Origin: Setoptus koraiensis | Taxonomy: Eukaryota; Arthropoda | NCBI GenBank assembly: GCA_048013815.1 | Contig: CM106585.1 | Coordinates: forward strand, 3,162,001-3,226,000 | Reading direction: 5' to 3' | DNA length: 64,000 nucleotides | Shown: positions 44,543-55,293 of the stretch, piece after piece | How positions within the stretch are numbered: position 1 is the stretch's first letter | Layout: each line of letters begins with the position of its first letter | The notes under the pieces: model-generated | Databases searched by the model: none | The model's input: the letters and a program-made list of their open reading frames with translations, nothing else | Told to the model about the DNA's origin: nothing | Translations under genes and position numbers: made by a program

Positions 44543-44854
44543 GTCTTGCGAAATTATTTATTGTGGCTCAATCGGGTATTGTAATCTGAGACATTTTGAT
44601 TTATTTTGTCACACTCTATAGCTGCTTTGAACAGACCAAACGACTTATTCTCATAGCACACCGCACACAGGTCGCGCGCTATGACACAGAGTGCGCCATT
44701 GCTGACTTTTTGTGTCTCGAAAAATCATTCATTGTGACTAAATTGGGTATTATAAATTCACCAAATTTTGTACGCAAGCAGTCAACATGTGTATCTAGCT
44801 ATAGTGAAAATTTACGCACATTTACTTAACTATGGTGAAAATTTGAGAAACCTG
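44543..44854 (+). repeat. Roughly 230-bp repeat unit
   Basis: It contains GTGCGCCATTG, a TTGTGGC(G/T)AAA block, GCATGCAAGCAG-like sequence and CTATGGTGAAAATTTGAGAAACCTG. The same unit occurs at 950-1200, 45841-46333 and in part at 3290 and 8070. It ends at the target duplication of a Merlin MITE. Confidence 0.7.
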
Positions 44855-45840
44855 GGTTGTTCTAGCGATTAGGTCCCCAACCGGATCTTGATGAAACTTC
44901 CGGTATAGGTCTATTCTGACCTAACTAAGACGAAAAAAGTGGTCCGGAAGCCAGGAAACTTCCGGTTCCGGTTTTACATAAAGTTGAAGCTAGAGCTCTG
45001 AAATTCACTACAGAGACGTTTCAAGCTACGCTGAACACGATGACATAATTTTCAGCTCTGTGCGACTTCCGGTTTTCGAGATATAGAGATATTACTGGGG
45101 CTAGAATACCGGAAGTGACCAAATTATTGCTTCGCTGCGCTCAGGGATGAACATGCGGTGTGTCTGAGAACTCGGCCTGCGGCCTCGTATTCTGGAGGCC
45201 GTCACATCTCCGTCGTCGCTCCCGCGACGACTGCGTGCGACGGGAACCCTTCGGGTAGGGTTGATGAGCGCTTCGGGTATCGGGCTGCGCCCTCTACCCT
45301 CCGCTCACATGACTGCAATCCAAACACAGCTGCAGGCGGGAGGAGTGAACGAACCAACCAACAGAGAAAAAGAAACAAGGGGAAACATAGAGACATAATG
45401 AGATGAATGCTACACCAGAACACTTGATCCATCCATTTGCTGTAATAATTTTCATCTCAAATTTTAATATCACACTAATTCGTTGATATTCAGGGTTAAA
45501 ATGACCGAAACAGACATGGATACAGGGTGTTGCGCGCACGCGGCACAGGATGGGTCCGCTCGTCGCGACCGCACAGGGCCCGGCCACACCCTTTTTTGCG
45601 TTAAACAGCTATATCTAGGTAACCGGAAGTGGCAGAAGATTAATTTTGATTTCATCGTGCTCCGCTAGGCGTCATCTATCTGATTATGAATTTTCAAAGC
45701 TCTATCTCAATCTTTTGGTAACTCCGGAACCGGAAGTTTCCTGGCTTCCGGTCTACTCATTCCATGATATGGGGCCCCTACGGGGCCCATGTGTGGAGTT
45801 TCATCGAAATCTGAGTGGGGACCTAATCGCAAGAACACCC
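44855..45840 (+). mobile_element. Merlin MITE with 8-bp target duplication and intact empty site elsewhere
   Basis: It starts GGTTGTTCTAGCGATTAGG and ends GCAAGAACACCC, 986 bp. The duplication GAAACCTG is at 44847-44854 and 45841-45848. The related unit at 1081-1115 carries GAGAAACCTGGATCTAG without an insertion and serves as the empty site. No transposase. Confidence 0.88.
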
Positions 45841-46333
45841 GAAACCTGGATCTAGTCTGTAATACCCTATAACTGGTCTGAAACGACCAAACGACCAATT
45901 CAAATAGCACACCGCACACGAAGCACGCGCTCCAGCACACAGTGCACCATGAAATACTTGATGTATCTATTTAAATTATTCATTGTAACAAAACTGAGCG
46001 CTAGAAATGCACCAATTCTTGCATGCAGGCAGCTGACATATTTATCTAACTATGGTGAAAATTTGAAACACTTCGATCTAGTCTGTCATATTTCTCTGAC
46101 CCGTCAAAAATCCCTCAATCACACATAGAATAGCACACAACACATCTGCTCCGTCCTATAACACATAGTGCTCCAATGCATCTTGGTGCATCTATTGAAA
46201 TTTTTAATTAAGCCAAAACTGAGCACTGGGAATGCACCAATTTTCGCATGCAGGCATCTGACATACTTATCCACCCATCTTAACAATTATATTTCATCAG
46301 CACTGTCAAAGTCACTTAATTCAGTCATAATAT
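45841..46333 (+). repeat. Two tandem copies of the roughly 230-bp unit
   Basis: Copies at about 45845-46070 and 46070-46290 share GATCTAGTCTGT, AATAGCACACC, GAGCGCTAGAAATGCACC and GCATGCAGGCAGCTGACAT. Gypsy-2 is inserted next to them. Confidence 0.75.
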
Positions 46334-46608
46334 TGTAGCAGGATACACTCAAGTTATTTCTATTCACCCTTTATTTCTTGATTATTATAATTACTTATTT
46401 ATTATGATTGTAATAATTTGCTAAAAGATGCCTCTTTCTGTGTACAAAGCCCTTTTATATCTTTTGTTCAGACAGTAGCAGACGCTACTGTCTGATGACG
46501 TCTGCTCTTATCAACACATCACATCTCCTTGTGGCTTGCGCAACTCGCGCCATGCCACAATGGTCTCAATGACATCTTGATAACTCGTCCTGATGCCTAC
46601 CCGTCACA
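46334..46608 (-). repeat. Gypsy-2 3' LTR
   Basis: On the minus strand it reads TGTGACGGGTAGG...ATCCTGCTACA. It includes an inverted repeat GACAGTAGC...GCTACTGTC around 46472-46495 and A/T-rich sequence towards its end. Confidence 0.85.
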
Positions 46609-46639
46609 TTACTCCTCTCCTGTTGAATAAGAGTTGCCC

Positions 46640-48360
46640 TCAACTCTTGGTATCGTCGTCATCTTCCTCCGACTGTTGAACGACGTGTGCTATTATCGGT
46701 CTGTTTCTGTACCTCCTGGCAACGATCCAAGATGCTATGCAGACTAATCCCGTAAGCAATATAACAGCCAAAGCTTGTTGTGTCTTGGTGAGCATGTTTT
46801 GCGTGTCCAGCAACATATTTTCTTGTGATTCCCATGTATATGATAGACTGTCTAAATCAATCGTAGGATTGAATTTAAACTTGACCATTTCTAGTAACTC
46901 CCTCATAGGTGCCAGATCTTGTTTGAGGTGTATCTGTCCAAACTCGTAGGTGTGGCCTTCAATCATTACTGGCACATTAAGAGCCAATTTAAATGGTTTT
47001 ACAGGGCACGGATATGTCTGGTTATACACTGATACGTTATAGGGATAGCAATAAATTACCAACCCATCTATATCCTGTAAAACCTGAATCGCATCGTGCG
47101 GGGTCAGCTTACTCTTGGGCAACTTTCTTGTTATCTTCCATTGATCGCTTTGTACAAGGTTATCGATACACTCAAGGTGTGGTGATAGGTACGCCATATT
47201 TCCATTAATTTCCAGATGACCCACCTGTGTTAAAATAGCACAGCTTTTGTTCGTATTGAAAACAAAAGTCTTGGGACCATGATACTCGATTACATCATAG
47301 AAGGTTCCGTTTTCCCTGAGTACTCTAAAAGGCTGAATTTTCATGATTTTCAAATGTTTGCTCATTAAATTAATAGTAAATTCTAATTCGGCTTGACTTC
47401 TTAATTCATCTAACCGACAACTCAACGGTTTTCCCGAATTGAGGAGGCAATCCCCAGAGCAATATGTGTTGAGCGGGATGATGCTAAATATTGCAGGGTT
47501 CAGGATATCCCTGTCCCAATCTCTCCCAATCGCCTCCAACATCATTTTCAGAGTAGTTAATCTGGCTATAGCACTGGCCATGTGCATGGTTGCGTCATTA
47601 TTGTAATCTATATAGCGGTACAGTGTCTGATTGACTTGGTCTACTCTCATAGCTAAATTCTTTAAATTTTGGTCTTGCGTTTTTACTGTCCCCATCACGT
47701 CTTGTATAACGCTCTTCAAAATCAGGATCTCCTTGGTGGCGGCCTCGTGAGCTGAGTCTATTGAGTTAAATTTGATCTCATTTCTTATAGTGGTTGCTGC
47801 TGTTGCCAAAAAATTGAACGCTACCGAGCCTATTAGTATTGCTGGTGCCAACAATAATGGGACTATCCGTTTTATCCTGAGATGAAACGCTCTCGGCTCC
47901 GCTACGATTTCTCGTTTACTTTTCTTCTTATTCTTGTTGTTGAATATTTCTCGAATTGCAGTAATCAAAGGGTCGGTCGGTTTCAATTTTAGACTATTGA
48001 ACTTCGTTATAAAGTCCGCATCGGTTTCCACATTGTCATGGTCTCGTTGATGCGTAACTGATCCGTGACTCTCCCCCCTACCGCCTTGCAAAATCCTCTC
48101 AACGGCGTTTTAAGATCTTCTTCAATCATTTTGTAACAAAAATTAATACTCTGATTGATAGATTCCTTAGATCCCATCATATGTGTTTCCAGTGACCCAC
48201 AAGGATCTTCGTAGTTTAAAACGACAACTGCTCGCTGGTAACCAGTAATTACGTTCTCTCCGGTTGATTTGTAAGTTATAAAATTTGTTAATGTAAATGG
48301 TCCGTCCGCGATGCTCCCTGCTACAAGACACATGAACAACATGATTTGGAGTACATTTCT
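46640..48360 (-). CDS. Gypsy-2 env region
   Basis: The env begins near the end of the pol frame with a hydrophobic leader (FMCLVAGSIADG) after APKTLVYEKLG. Further on, basic residues ending RIKR precede a long hydrophobic stretch (IVPLLLAPAILIGSVAFNF), as in class I fusion proteins with a cleavage site and fusion peptide. A heptad-like region follows, then MKIQPFRV, EYHGPKTFVFN, VIYCYPYNVSVYN and PCPVKPF blocks that align with other env copies here. The membrane anchor is near 46700-46760. Its env is the most diverged of the set. Splicing is the usual route to env in this family. Confidence 0.78.
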
Positions 48361-51300
48361 CCCCAATTTTTCATATACCAGCGTCTTCGGAGCAAACCTA
48401 ACTCTTGAGGAGCGTCTTGGTGTTGCCGCTACACTAGTTTCATTGGAGCCGTCTGCCTCCTCATTAGAGGGACTAGACAATGGTGTTTCGTACACATCAT
48501 CAGATGAATGGTCCTCCTCCAGTGCCTCTTCTCTTATTATCGTGTCGTCATCACCGTCATCTAGTTCCACCGCGCTACTAGATTCTCCGCCCTCTTCCAG
48601 CGAGAAAGACGCGTTTTCCGTACTGTTTATTACCCACTCTGGAAATACTTCTTGATCATCTTCTACCTCTTCGTTGTCATCGCCAGTTACTTCCTCAGCG
48701 ATAAGTTCCTCGCTGAGTTCACCATAATTTATGTACTCTGACTCTAGTCCATTGATGACATCGCCGTCGCAATCCTGTTCTTCGGTCTCATCTGGATCAT
48801 GCTGTGTCGCAATTTGATCTGGCAAGTTCCTCACGTGAAATTTCTTCATTCTCGAAATGTGAACCGAGTCCTTTTTTGTTTTTGTACCGTCTTGACTCCT
48901 CACTTCATATACCAACGGAGATATCTGTCTTAAAACTATGAATGGACCTCTCCATCGATGCAGGAGTTTTGTCGACATGCCCACCTTTCTTACTGGCGTG
49001 AATACCAGAACCAAATCTCCTGTTTTGAACTCAAAGCTTTTTCGCCGCGTATCGTGTTGCGCCTTCTGTCGTAGTGACGCTCTTTTGTTATTGTCCGCTG
49101 CTATCCCCTTTGCCTGGGTCAAAAACTGAAGCATACTTTCAATATACTGGTCTTGAGCTTCCACCCCCGTGGTTTTGTGGACGTACGCTGAGTCAAAGGG
49201 GAGCTTTAATTCCCTACCGTAAACTAAGAATGCTGGTGCATAACCTGTTGATTCCTGCACAGAGGTGTTATAGGCCATGGTCAAAAAGGGTATGCTTACA
49301 TCCCAATCGTCTTGTCGAACGTTGGTTTGTTTGGCAATCATGGTGGCAAACGTTTTATTGGCTCTTTCAGTTAACCCATTGCACTGGGGATGGTATGCTG
49401 TGGTCCTAATGTGTTTCGACGATACTAACGCAAAGATGTTTTCGGCTAATCTTGAGCAAAAGTTACTTCCCCTGTCTGACAAAATTCTTAACGGGCTGCC
49501 ATGCCTACACACGATGTCCTCCACAAAAAATTTCGCTACATCCCAGGTGGTCGCGGACCTCAACGCTTTGCATTCAACATATTTGGTAAAGTAGTCTGTA
49601 GCTAGGACTATCCATTTATTCCCGCTGCTTGACGTTTTGAATGGGCCCATCATATCGATGCCGACTAATTCGAACGGCCCTCCTGTGTTTATGGGTACTA
49701 ATTGTCCCGCCGTTAATGTCGTGGGACTATTTTTTGTCTGACAGTCCACGCAGGTTTTCACATAGTGCGCTACCTTTTCATACATTTTGTCAAAGTAAAA
49801 TCGCTCTGCCACTCGTCTCATAGTTTTAGTTCTACCGAGGTGGCCTCCAAACGGGTCATCGTGGCAGGCTCTGAGAATGTCAATTATCCTTGTTTGCGGA
49901 ACACATATAACCAATTTCGGCCCCGTTCCTGTGTCTATTGCTCTGTGTAATACATTGTTGATCAGAACGAATTTTTGGTCAACTCCTTCATTTCTACCAT
50001 CGTCACTCATCCCACTTATGATTTTATTTAGTTGTTCGTCCTCTCTTTGCTCATTGATAAAGTCAATCGGGAGTTCCGCCTCTACGGCATTGCAATGTAA
50101 TGTATTTCGGGAAACATAATCGGCGTCTTCATGATGACGGCCGCTACGATATTTTACTTCATAGTTGTGGCTTTGTAGCTCTAATGCCCATCGAATCAGC
50201 CTAGGCGGCAACTGTCGTTTATTTTTGATCCAGCATAATGCGACATGGTCGGTGACGATAATGAACTTACTGCCACTAAGAAAGTGTGATAACTTTTTAA
50301 TAGCCCAAACTGCTGCTAATAACTCCTTCTCTGTAATTGTGTAATTTACTTCCGCTTTTTTCAATGATCTGCTTATGTAATAAACCGGGTGATACCCATC
50401 GTCATATTCCTGCAACAGGATTGCTCCTATGCCATCGTTGCACGCATCCGTACGGAGCTCAATAGGTAATTTCTCATTGAAATGTCGTAATACAGGATAT
50501 TCGCAGAGTTTCTTCTTGATCAGATCGAAAGCCCATTGCTCCTTTTCTCCCCAGCTAAATTCTCGGCCCTTCTTTGTTAATTCGTGCAAGGGCCCCGCAA
50601 TAGTAGAGAAGTCCTTAATAAACTTTCGATAGTAAGAACTCGAACCTAAAAATTGTCTAACTTCTTTGACCGAAGCAGGTGCTAGTTTATCCGCGATTCC
50701 CGCCACCTTTGATTTGTCCATCGCTATGCCTTGACCGTTAACAACGTGACCCAGAAACTCAATCTCCTCGATACCAAACTTGCATTTAGACGGTTGCAAT
50801 GTCAGGCCAGCCTCACAGATGGCACATAATACTTCATATAAGGAAACCAAGAAATTGTCAAACGTACTACCAAACACGATTATATCGTCCAGGTATACAA
50901 GACAGTGCTTATATTTTAGTTGTCCTAAAATGATGTCCATTGCTCTCTGAAATGTTGGGGGAGCATTCATCAAACCCATTGGCATGACTTTAAACTCAAA
51001 CAACCCATCATGTGTTATTATAGCCGTCTTCTTCTGGTCGATGCTCCTAATTGGCACTTGATAGTAGCCAGAGTTCATATCAAGAGCTGCATAAAATTTG
51101 GTATCTGTTAACGCACTCAATAAATCGTCAATATTTGGTAATGGATAATTATCCCGCTCAGTTACTGCGTTCAACGCCCTGTAGTCACAACAAATTCTGG
51201 TTTTCCCATTCTTTTTCTGTACTAACACGACTGGGGAACTCCAGGGAGAATTTGAGGGTATAATAATTCCCAATTTTAACCACTCAGAGATCTGCTTCTG

Positions 51301-52848
51301 AATTTCCCTGCGCTGTGCCGGAGAGTATCGATAAGGATGTTGGCGTACCGGTGCGACGTCTTTTGTTCTAATAGCATGTTCCAAGATTTCGGTGGACCCT
51401 AACTGGCCATTGAATGCGAACATTGCGTCGAAACCTCGCAGTAATTGCACCAAACACCCACTCTGTTCTTCGGTTAAATTGTCACCAATTTCGAGGGTTT
51501 GACCCTTCCTTAATTCTACATGCTTGGTTTCAGCGTTAACCGCATTTACGTTGACTTCCACCACCGCTCCTACCCCAAGACCTGAAGGGGATTTAGAGTA
51601 GCTAACATCCTTTTGTTTTGGTGCTTTCAAGAATAATTCGCCCATTTCATAATTTACGATCGCTCCTGTTGCAGAGGCAAAATTACTTCCTAAAAGGGCC
51701 AAGTAACTCATCTGCTTGACAATAATGAACGTTATAATCACTTCATGTATTTCCTGGTCGGCTCGATACTTCACTTCGACGTCTACCTCGCCAACTGTTT
51801 CTAATATTGTCTTCCCTACGCTGGTGATTTTGTACAACGTGTACGGCCGCTTCCTTACATTTAATTGTTCTGCTAAGTCCAGCCGCATTAGTGAGACTGC
51901 CGATCCTGTGTCGAACAGACACTTCACATCTACTTCATGGATTGTTACATCCAACATTATCAGCCCGACCTGTCTATTGTTATTGCTGCGCCAGTTCGCG
52001 CTGGCACTGCCTGCCGAGCTTCGTTCGTTACTATTCGACCGGTACTTGACAGCTGTGTTTTCACCAATGTGGGATCCGACCGCGTTACTGTTTTGATGAT
52101 ACGGGCAATAACGGGCAATGTGACCGTATGCTCCGCATGAATAACATCTTGGTCGACCTTGTGCGGTTCGGCTCGGAAATGATTGTTGCTCTCTGTTAAA
52201 TGACGGCGAACTTGCCCTTGCTGCAAAATTTCTACGGATAGCCTCCGGGTTGGAGGCAGTCTCGTTGACTGGTTCGGGGTTGGTGCGTAACCGCGACTCA
52301 ACTTGCTTCGCTAATCGCAACAAACTTTCGTAGTCAACAATGTCTGCTCCTAATAACGCATTCCTGTACTCAGGCCGCATTCCTTTTATAACTTTGTTCA
52401 CGAAGTCTCCAAGATCCAAATTTTTGTTTACTCTATTGGCAAGATGTTTTTTACTAGTGATGTAACTTATCATTGTCTCAGCCGCTCCCTGTCGTCTTTC
52501 TTCGAATTTTTTCTGGTTATGCGCTTTCTCGTCTCCCTCCATGTAATGGTTCATGAGCATTGTTTTGGCCGTTCCCCAGTTTATCAACTTTCCTTCTTTA
52601 TCTAGTTTCCCTTGGATATCATCCTTGAAGAACTCTCTTGCGGAACCTGCTAAGTGCACCGGCAGCTTCCTTAGCTTGATTTCTTCGGACCAATTGAACG
52701 AGTCTGCAATCGTTTCGAAATCGTCCAACCAATTGATAATATCATTGTCGGCCTCTCCCTTAAAGGGGCTCAGTCGGGTAGTTGGAATAAGCCCGGTGTT
52801 AACTGATTGTTCAGCCTCACTTGTTTCCGGCGGAAGTTTAGGCGGCAT
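48360..52848 (-). CDS. Gypsy-2 gag-pol polyprotein
   Basis: Gag starts at 52848 (MPPKLPPETSE) with the FKGEADNDIINWLDDFE capsid-type motif. The zinc knuckle CYSCGAYGHIARYC is at about residue 233, protease FDTGS at about 311, the RT box YLDD at about 651 and RNase H RTDACNDG at about 798. The integrase HHCC domain is at about 1005, with D1066 region (GIDMMGPF), LSDRGSNF, and ERANK at about 1161. A GPF/Y module (WRGPFIVL) and a long acidic linker follow. Gag and pol are in one frame. The branch differs from Gypsy-1 and -3 (YLDD rather than YVDD/FIDD). Confidence 0.9.
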
Positions 52849-53197
52849 CGTCCAAACTAATTAACAATAAGAAGTATTCTTTACAAGTCCTTAATAATTC
52901 CTTCTCCGCTTCCTTTGTACTATGACTGTCTTTGTAATACTGGTTAGATAGTATCGATGTGTTACTAAATAGTTCCCAGGGGGCGTTTTGTATAAACAGT
53001 AAGATTTCCCTTCTTTCCCAGCAATACAGTTTGTCCAACGTCGTTGTGGCCGTGCGCCGAACTGCCTCCAATTTACCAAATCCCAGTACTTTCTGTTGTA
53101 CGAGGAAGATGATGACAAAGAACAGTTTCAATACTCGGATCGCTTCTAAGACTTTGTCGATATGACTCGTTTCTTCTAGTGTTTTCACAATTCGCAA
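52838..53197 (-). CDS. Small frame before Gypsy-2 gag, function unknown
   Basis: It has 119 residues from the ATG at 53197 and overlaps the gag start by 11 bp. It has a hydrophobic stretch (VLKLFFVIIFLV) near residue 23-34, then basic and mixed sequence. I recognise no family. A frame between the 5' LTR and gag is unusual for Gypsy elements; it may be part of an untranslated leader open by chance. Confidence 0.35.
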   Translation of the reverse strand: MRIVKTLEETSHIDKVLEAIRVLKLFFVIIFLVQQKVLGFGKLEAVRRTATTTLDKLYCWERREILLFIQNAPWELFSNTSILSNQYYKDSHSTKEAEKELLRTCKEYFLLLISLDDAA

Positions 53198-53247
53198 CCA
53201 AATATAAATTTTAGAGTGATCGATGGCTGATATTGGTGCCTGACGGA

Positions 53248-53883
53248 TCAGAGCTCCGTTTTTTCGCAGGAAATATAGTTCCAGAATTCGGTGTCAAAAT
53301 CTTGAGCTTGTTCACGACAAACGTGATCAAGGTATTCACTCAATAAGATCGGTGCTTTGCTCTCTGTACTTTGCTCTTCTTGCTGTCCTTGCTCTACTTG
53401 CACTTCTAATGTATCCTCTAGCTCACAATAACTATGTGATTCGATGTTGTCTATGATACTTGATGACTGTTCTACACTGCTATAACTTGATGTATCCGAG
53501 ATATCCGAATATACGAGGTCGGTAACGTTCTGAGTAAGCACCTCAAAATTAAGTTTACTCAAATAAACTGTTTTCTTGCTGTTTGCGGTTTTAAGCGCTT
53601 GGTACCACGCTTTATTCAAGTAATAGATGTTACCTTCAGAACAATATATTTCAAGTGTTCGCACTTCTTCTAATTCTATTGCACGATAACCTGTGATCTT
53701 GACTATTTGCTGGTCGGGTTCCTTTAGCTGTACGAATAGTTTTTCAAACTGCTCTTGGATTTTATTTTCTTCGGATACTTCACAGTGTTTGTCGAGACAC
53801 GCAGCCTCAATAGAAGCGAAAATTATTTCTAATTGGTTTATCGCCTTTACAATACTAGTGGTAAGTTCGTGTTCCACACTCAC
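53248..53883 (-). CDS. 211-residue frame between Gypsy-2 5' LTR and gag, unknown
   Basis: It is the first frame after the primer site, starting about 210 bp from the 5' LTR. The N-terminal half is helical in character; the middle has VRTLEIYCSEGNIYYLNKAWYQ in two neighbouring stretches; the C-terminal half is serine- and glutamate-rich and acidic. No membrane segment or zinc motif. Its length makes chance openness unlikely. Neither the Gypsy-1 accessory motifs (PNTG, YGP) nor a gag motif is present. It may be an extra N-terminal gene peculiar to this lineage. Confidence 0.5.
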   Translation of the reverse strand: MSVEHELTTSIVKAINQLEIIFASIEAACLDKHCEVSEENKIQEQFEKLFVQLKEPDQQIVKITGYRAIELEEVRTLEIYCSEGNIYYLNKAWYQALKTANSKKTVYLSKLNFEVLTQNVTDLVYSDISDTSSYSSVEQSSSIIDNIESHSYCELEDTLEVQVEQGQQEEQSTESKAPILLSEYLDHVCREQAQDFDTEFWNYISCEKTEL

Positions 53884-54091
53884 TCGTTAATATTCAATCT
53901 TAGTTCGCAGACTGGCTAAGTATAGATCAATCTCCATAAGATTTCACACTTGCTTTAATCTTCGAGCACTGTCACTTCCTACACAATTATAGTCACTATT
54001 CACTGTATTTTCGATTTGATTCTCTATCTTCTTTCTTTTCTTCCCTTTTTCTTGAACACTTCTCTCTCACATCCACCCGTTGACGCCAAAA

Positions 54092-54367
54092 TGTAGCAGG
54101 ATACACTCAAGTTATTTCTATTCACCCTTTATTTCTTGATTATTATAATTACTTATTTATTATGATTGTAATAATTTGCTAAAAGATGCCTCTTTCTGTG
54201 TACAAAGCCCTTTTATATCTTTTGTTCAGACAGTAGCAGACGCTACTGTCTGATGACGTCTGCTCTTATCAACACATCACATCTCCTTGTGGCTTGCGCA
54301 ACTCGCGCCATGCCACAATGGTCTCAATGACATCTTGATAACTCGTCCCGATGCCTACTCGTCACTA
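54092..54367 (-). repeat. Gypsy-2 5' LTR (ends at gap) and primer-binding site
   Basis: It is about 99% identical to 46334-46608. On the minus strand the LTR ends CTGCTACA, followed within three bases by TGGCGTCAACGGGTGG, a likely tRNA primer site. Confidence 0.8.
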
Positions 54368-54867
54368 NNNNNNNNNNNNNNNNNNNNNNNNNNNNNNNNN
54401 NNNNNNNNNNNNNNNNNNNNNNNNNNNNNNNNNNNNNNNNNNNNNNNNNNNNNNNNNNNNNNNNNNNNNNNNNNNNNNNNNNNNNNNNNNNNNNNNNNNN
54501 NNNNNNNNNNNNNNNNNNNNNNNNNNNNNNNNNNNNNNNNNNNNNNNNNNNNNNNNNNNNNNNNNNNNNNNNNNNNNNNNNNNNNNNNNNNNNNNNNNNN
54601 NNNNNNNNNNNNNNNNNNNNNNNNNNNNNNNNNNNNNNNNNNNNNNNNNNNNNNNNNNNNNNNNNNNNNNNNNNNNNNNNNNNNNNNNNNNNNNNNNNNN
54701 NNNNNNNNNNNNNNNNNNNNNNNNNNNNNNNNNNNNNNNNNNNNNNNNNNNNNNNNNNNNNNNNNNNNNNNNNNNNNNNNNNNNNNNNNNNNNNNNNNNN
54801 NNNNNNNNNNNNNNNNNNNNNNNNNNNNNNNNNNNNNNNNNNNNNNNNNNNNNNNNNNNNNNNNNNN
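54368..54867. other. Assembly gap, exactly 500 N
   Basis: This is a placeholder-length gap. It begins at the Gypsy-2 LTR and ends in minisatellite sequence. Confidence 0.98.
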
Positions 54868-55293
54868 CTACTCTTGTCTAGTTTTATCTACACTAGCATT
54901 AACAGTGCTGAGAAGCAGAAGTCATTCTGACTAGCTTCTACTGTTCTACAATCTTCTATTTCTGACGCCTCCAGCTTCCAATGCACTAGATCCGGATTGT
55001 ATACAGCTAGCCTTCTGCTGTGCTAAATTCATCTAGTGAGCATCTCAGCATTGAGCGTGCTAATCGCGTCTAGTTAGTTTTCGCGCGCATAGCATTCTGT
55101 GTGCTAAATTTAACTAATCAACATTGTAAGCTTTGAGTGTTCTAAATTTATCTAGTTTATTTCTCACAGTACAGCTTACACCGTGCTATTGTATTTCTAG
55201 TTAAAAAAAGTACTGATTTGTTCCACCACGTGAATAAACGTATCCATCCGAACCCACATCAATAGCTACTTAATTAAAATTAAGCGCTAAAAA
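54868..55293 (-). repeat. Helentron-like element L, 5' part
   Basis: A CTAGTT/TTAGCAC minisatellite (54868-55200), which is an inverted match of about 90% or better to 1-245, is followed by CACGTGAATAAACGTA and the 5' end TTAATTAAAATTAAGCGCT (55270-55288). It abuts a Gypsy pol fragment. Confidence 0.6.

Larger units (their letters stand above)
46334..54367 (-). mobile_element. Gypsy-2: near-complete env-bearing Ty3/Gypsy element
   Basis: Minus strand, about 8.0 kb. LTRs of about 275 bp (46334-46608 and 54092 to about 54367) differ at about two positions, so the insertion is young. A TGGCGTCAACGGGTGG primer site follows the 5' LTR and AGGAGAGGAG precedes the 3' LTR. Between them lie two small frames, gag-pol and env. 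It looks nearly whole, with about one interruption or natural recoding point. The 5' LTR runs into an assembly gap, so the target duplication cannot be checked. Confidence 0.88.

Noticed and set aside
54287-54934. Open frames across the second N run
   Set aside because: Same artefact; the flanks are LTR and minisatellite.
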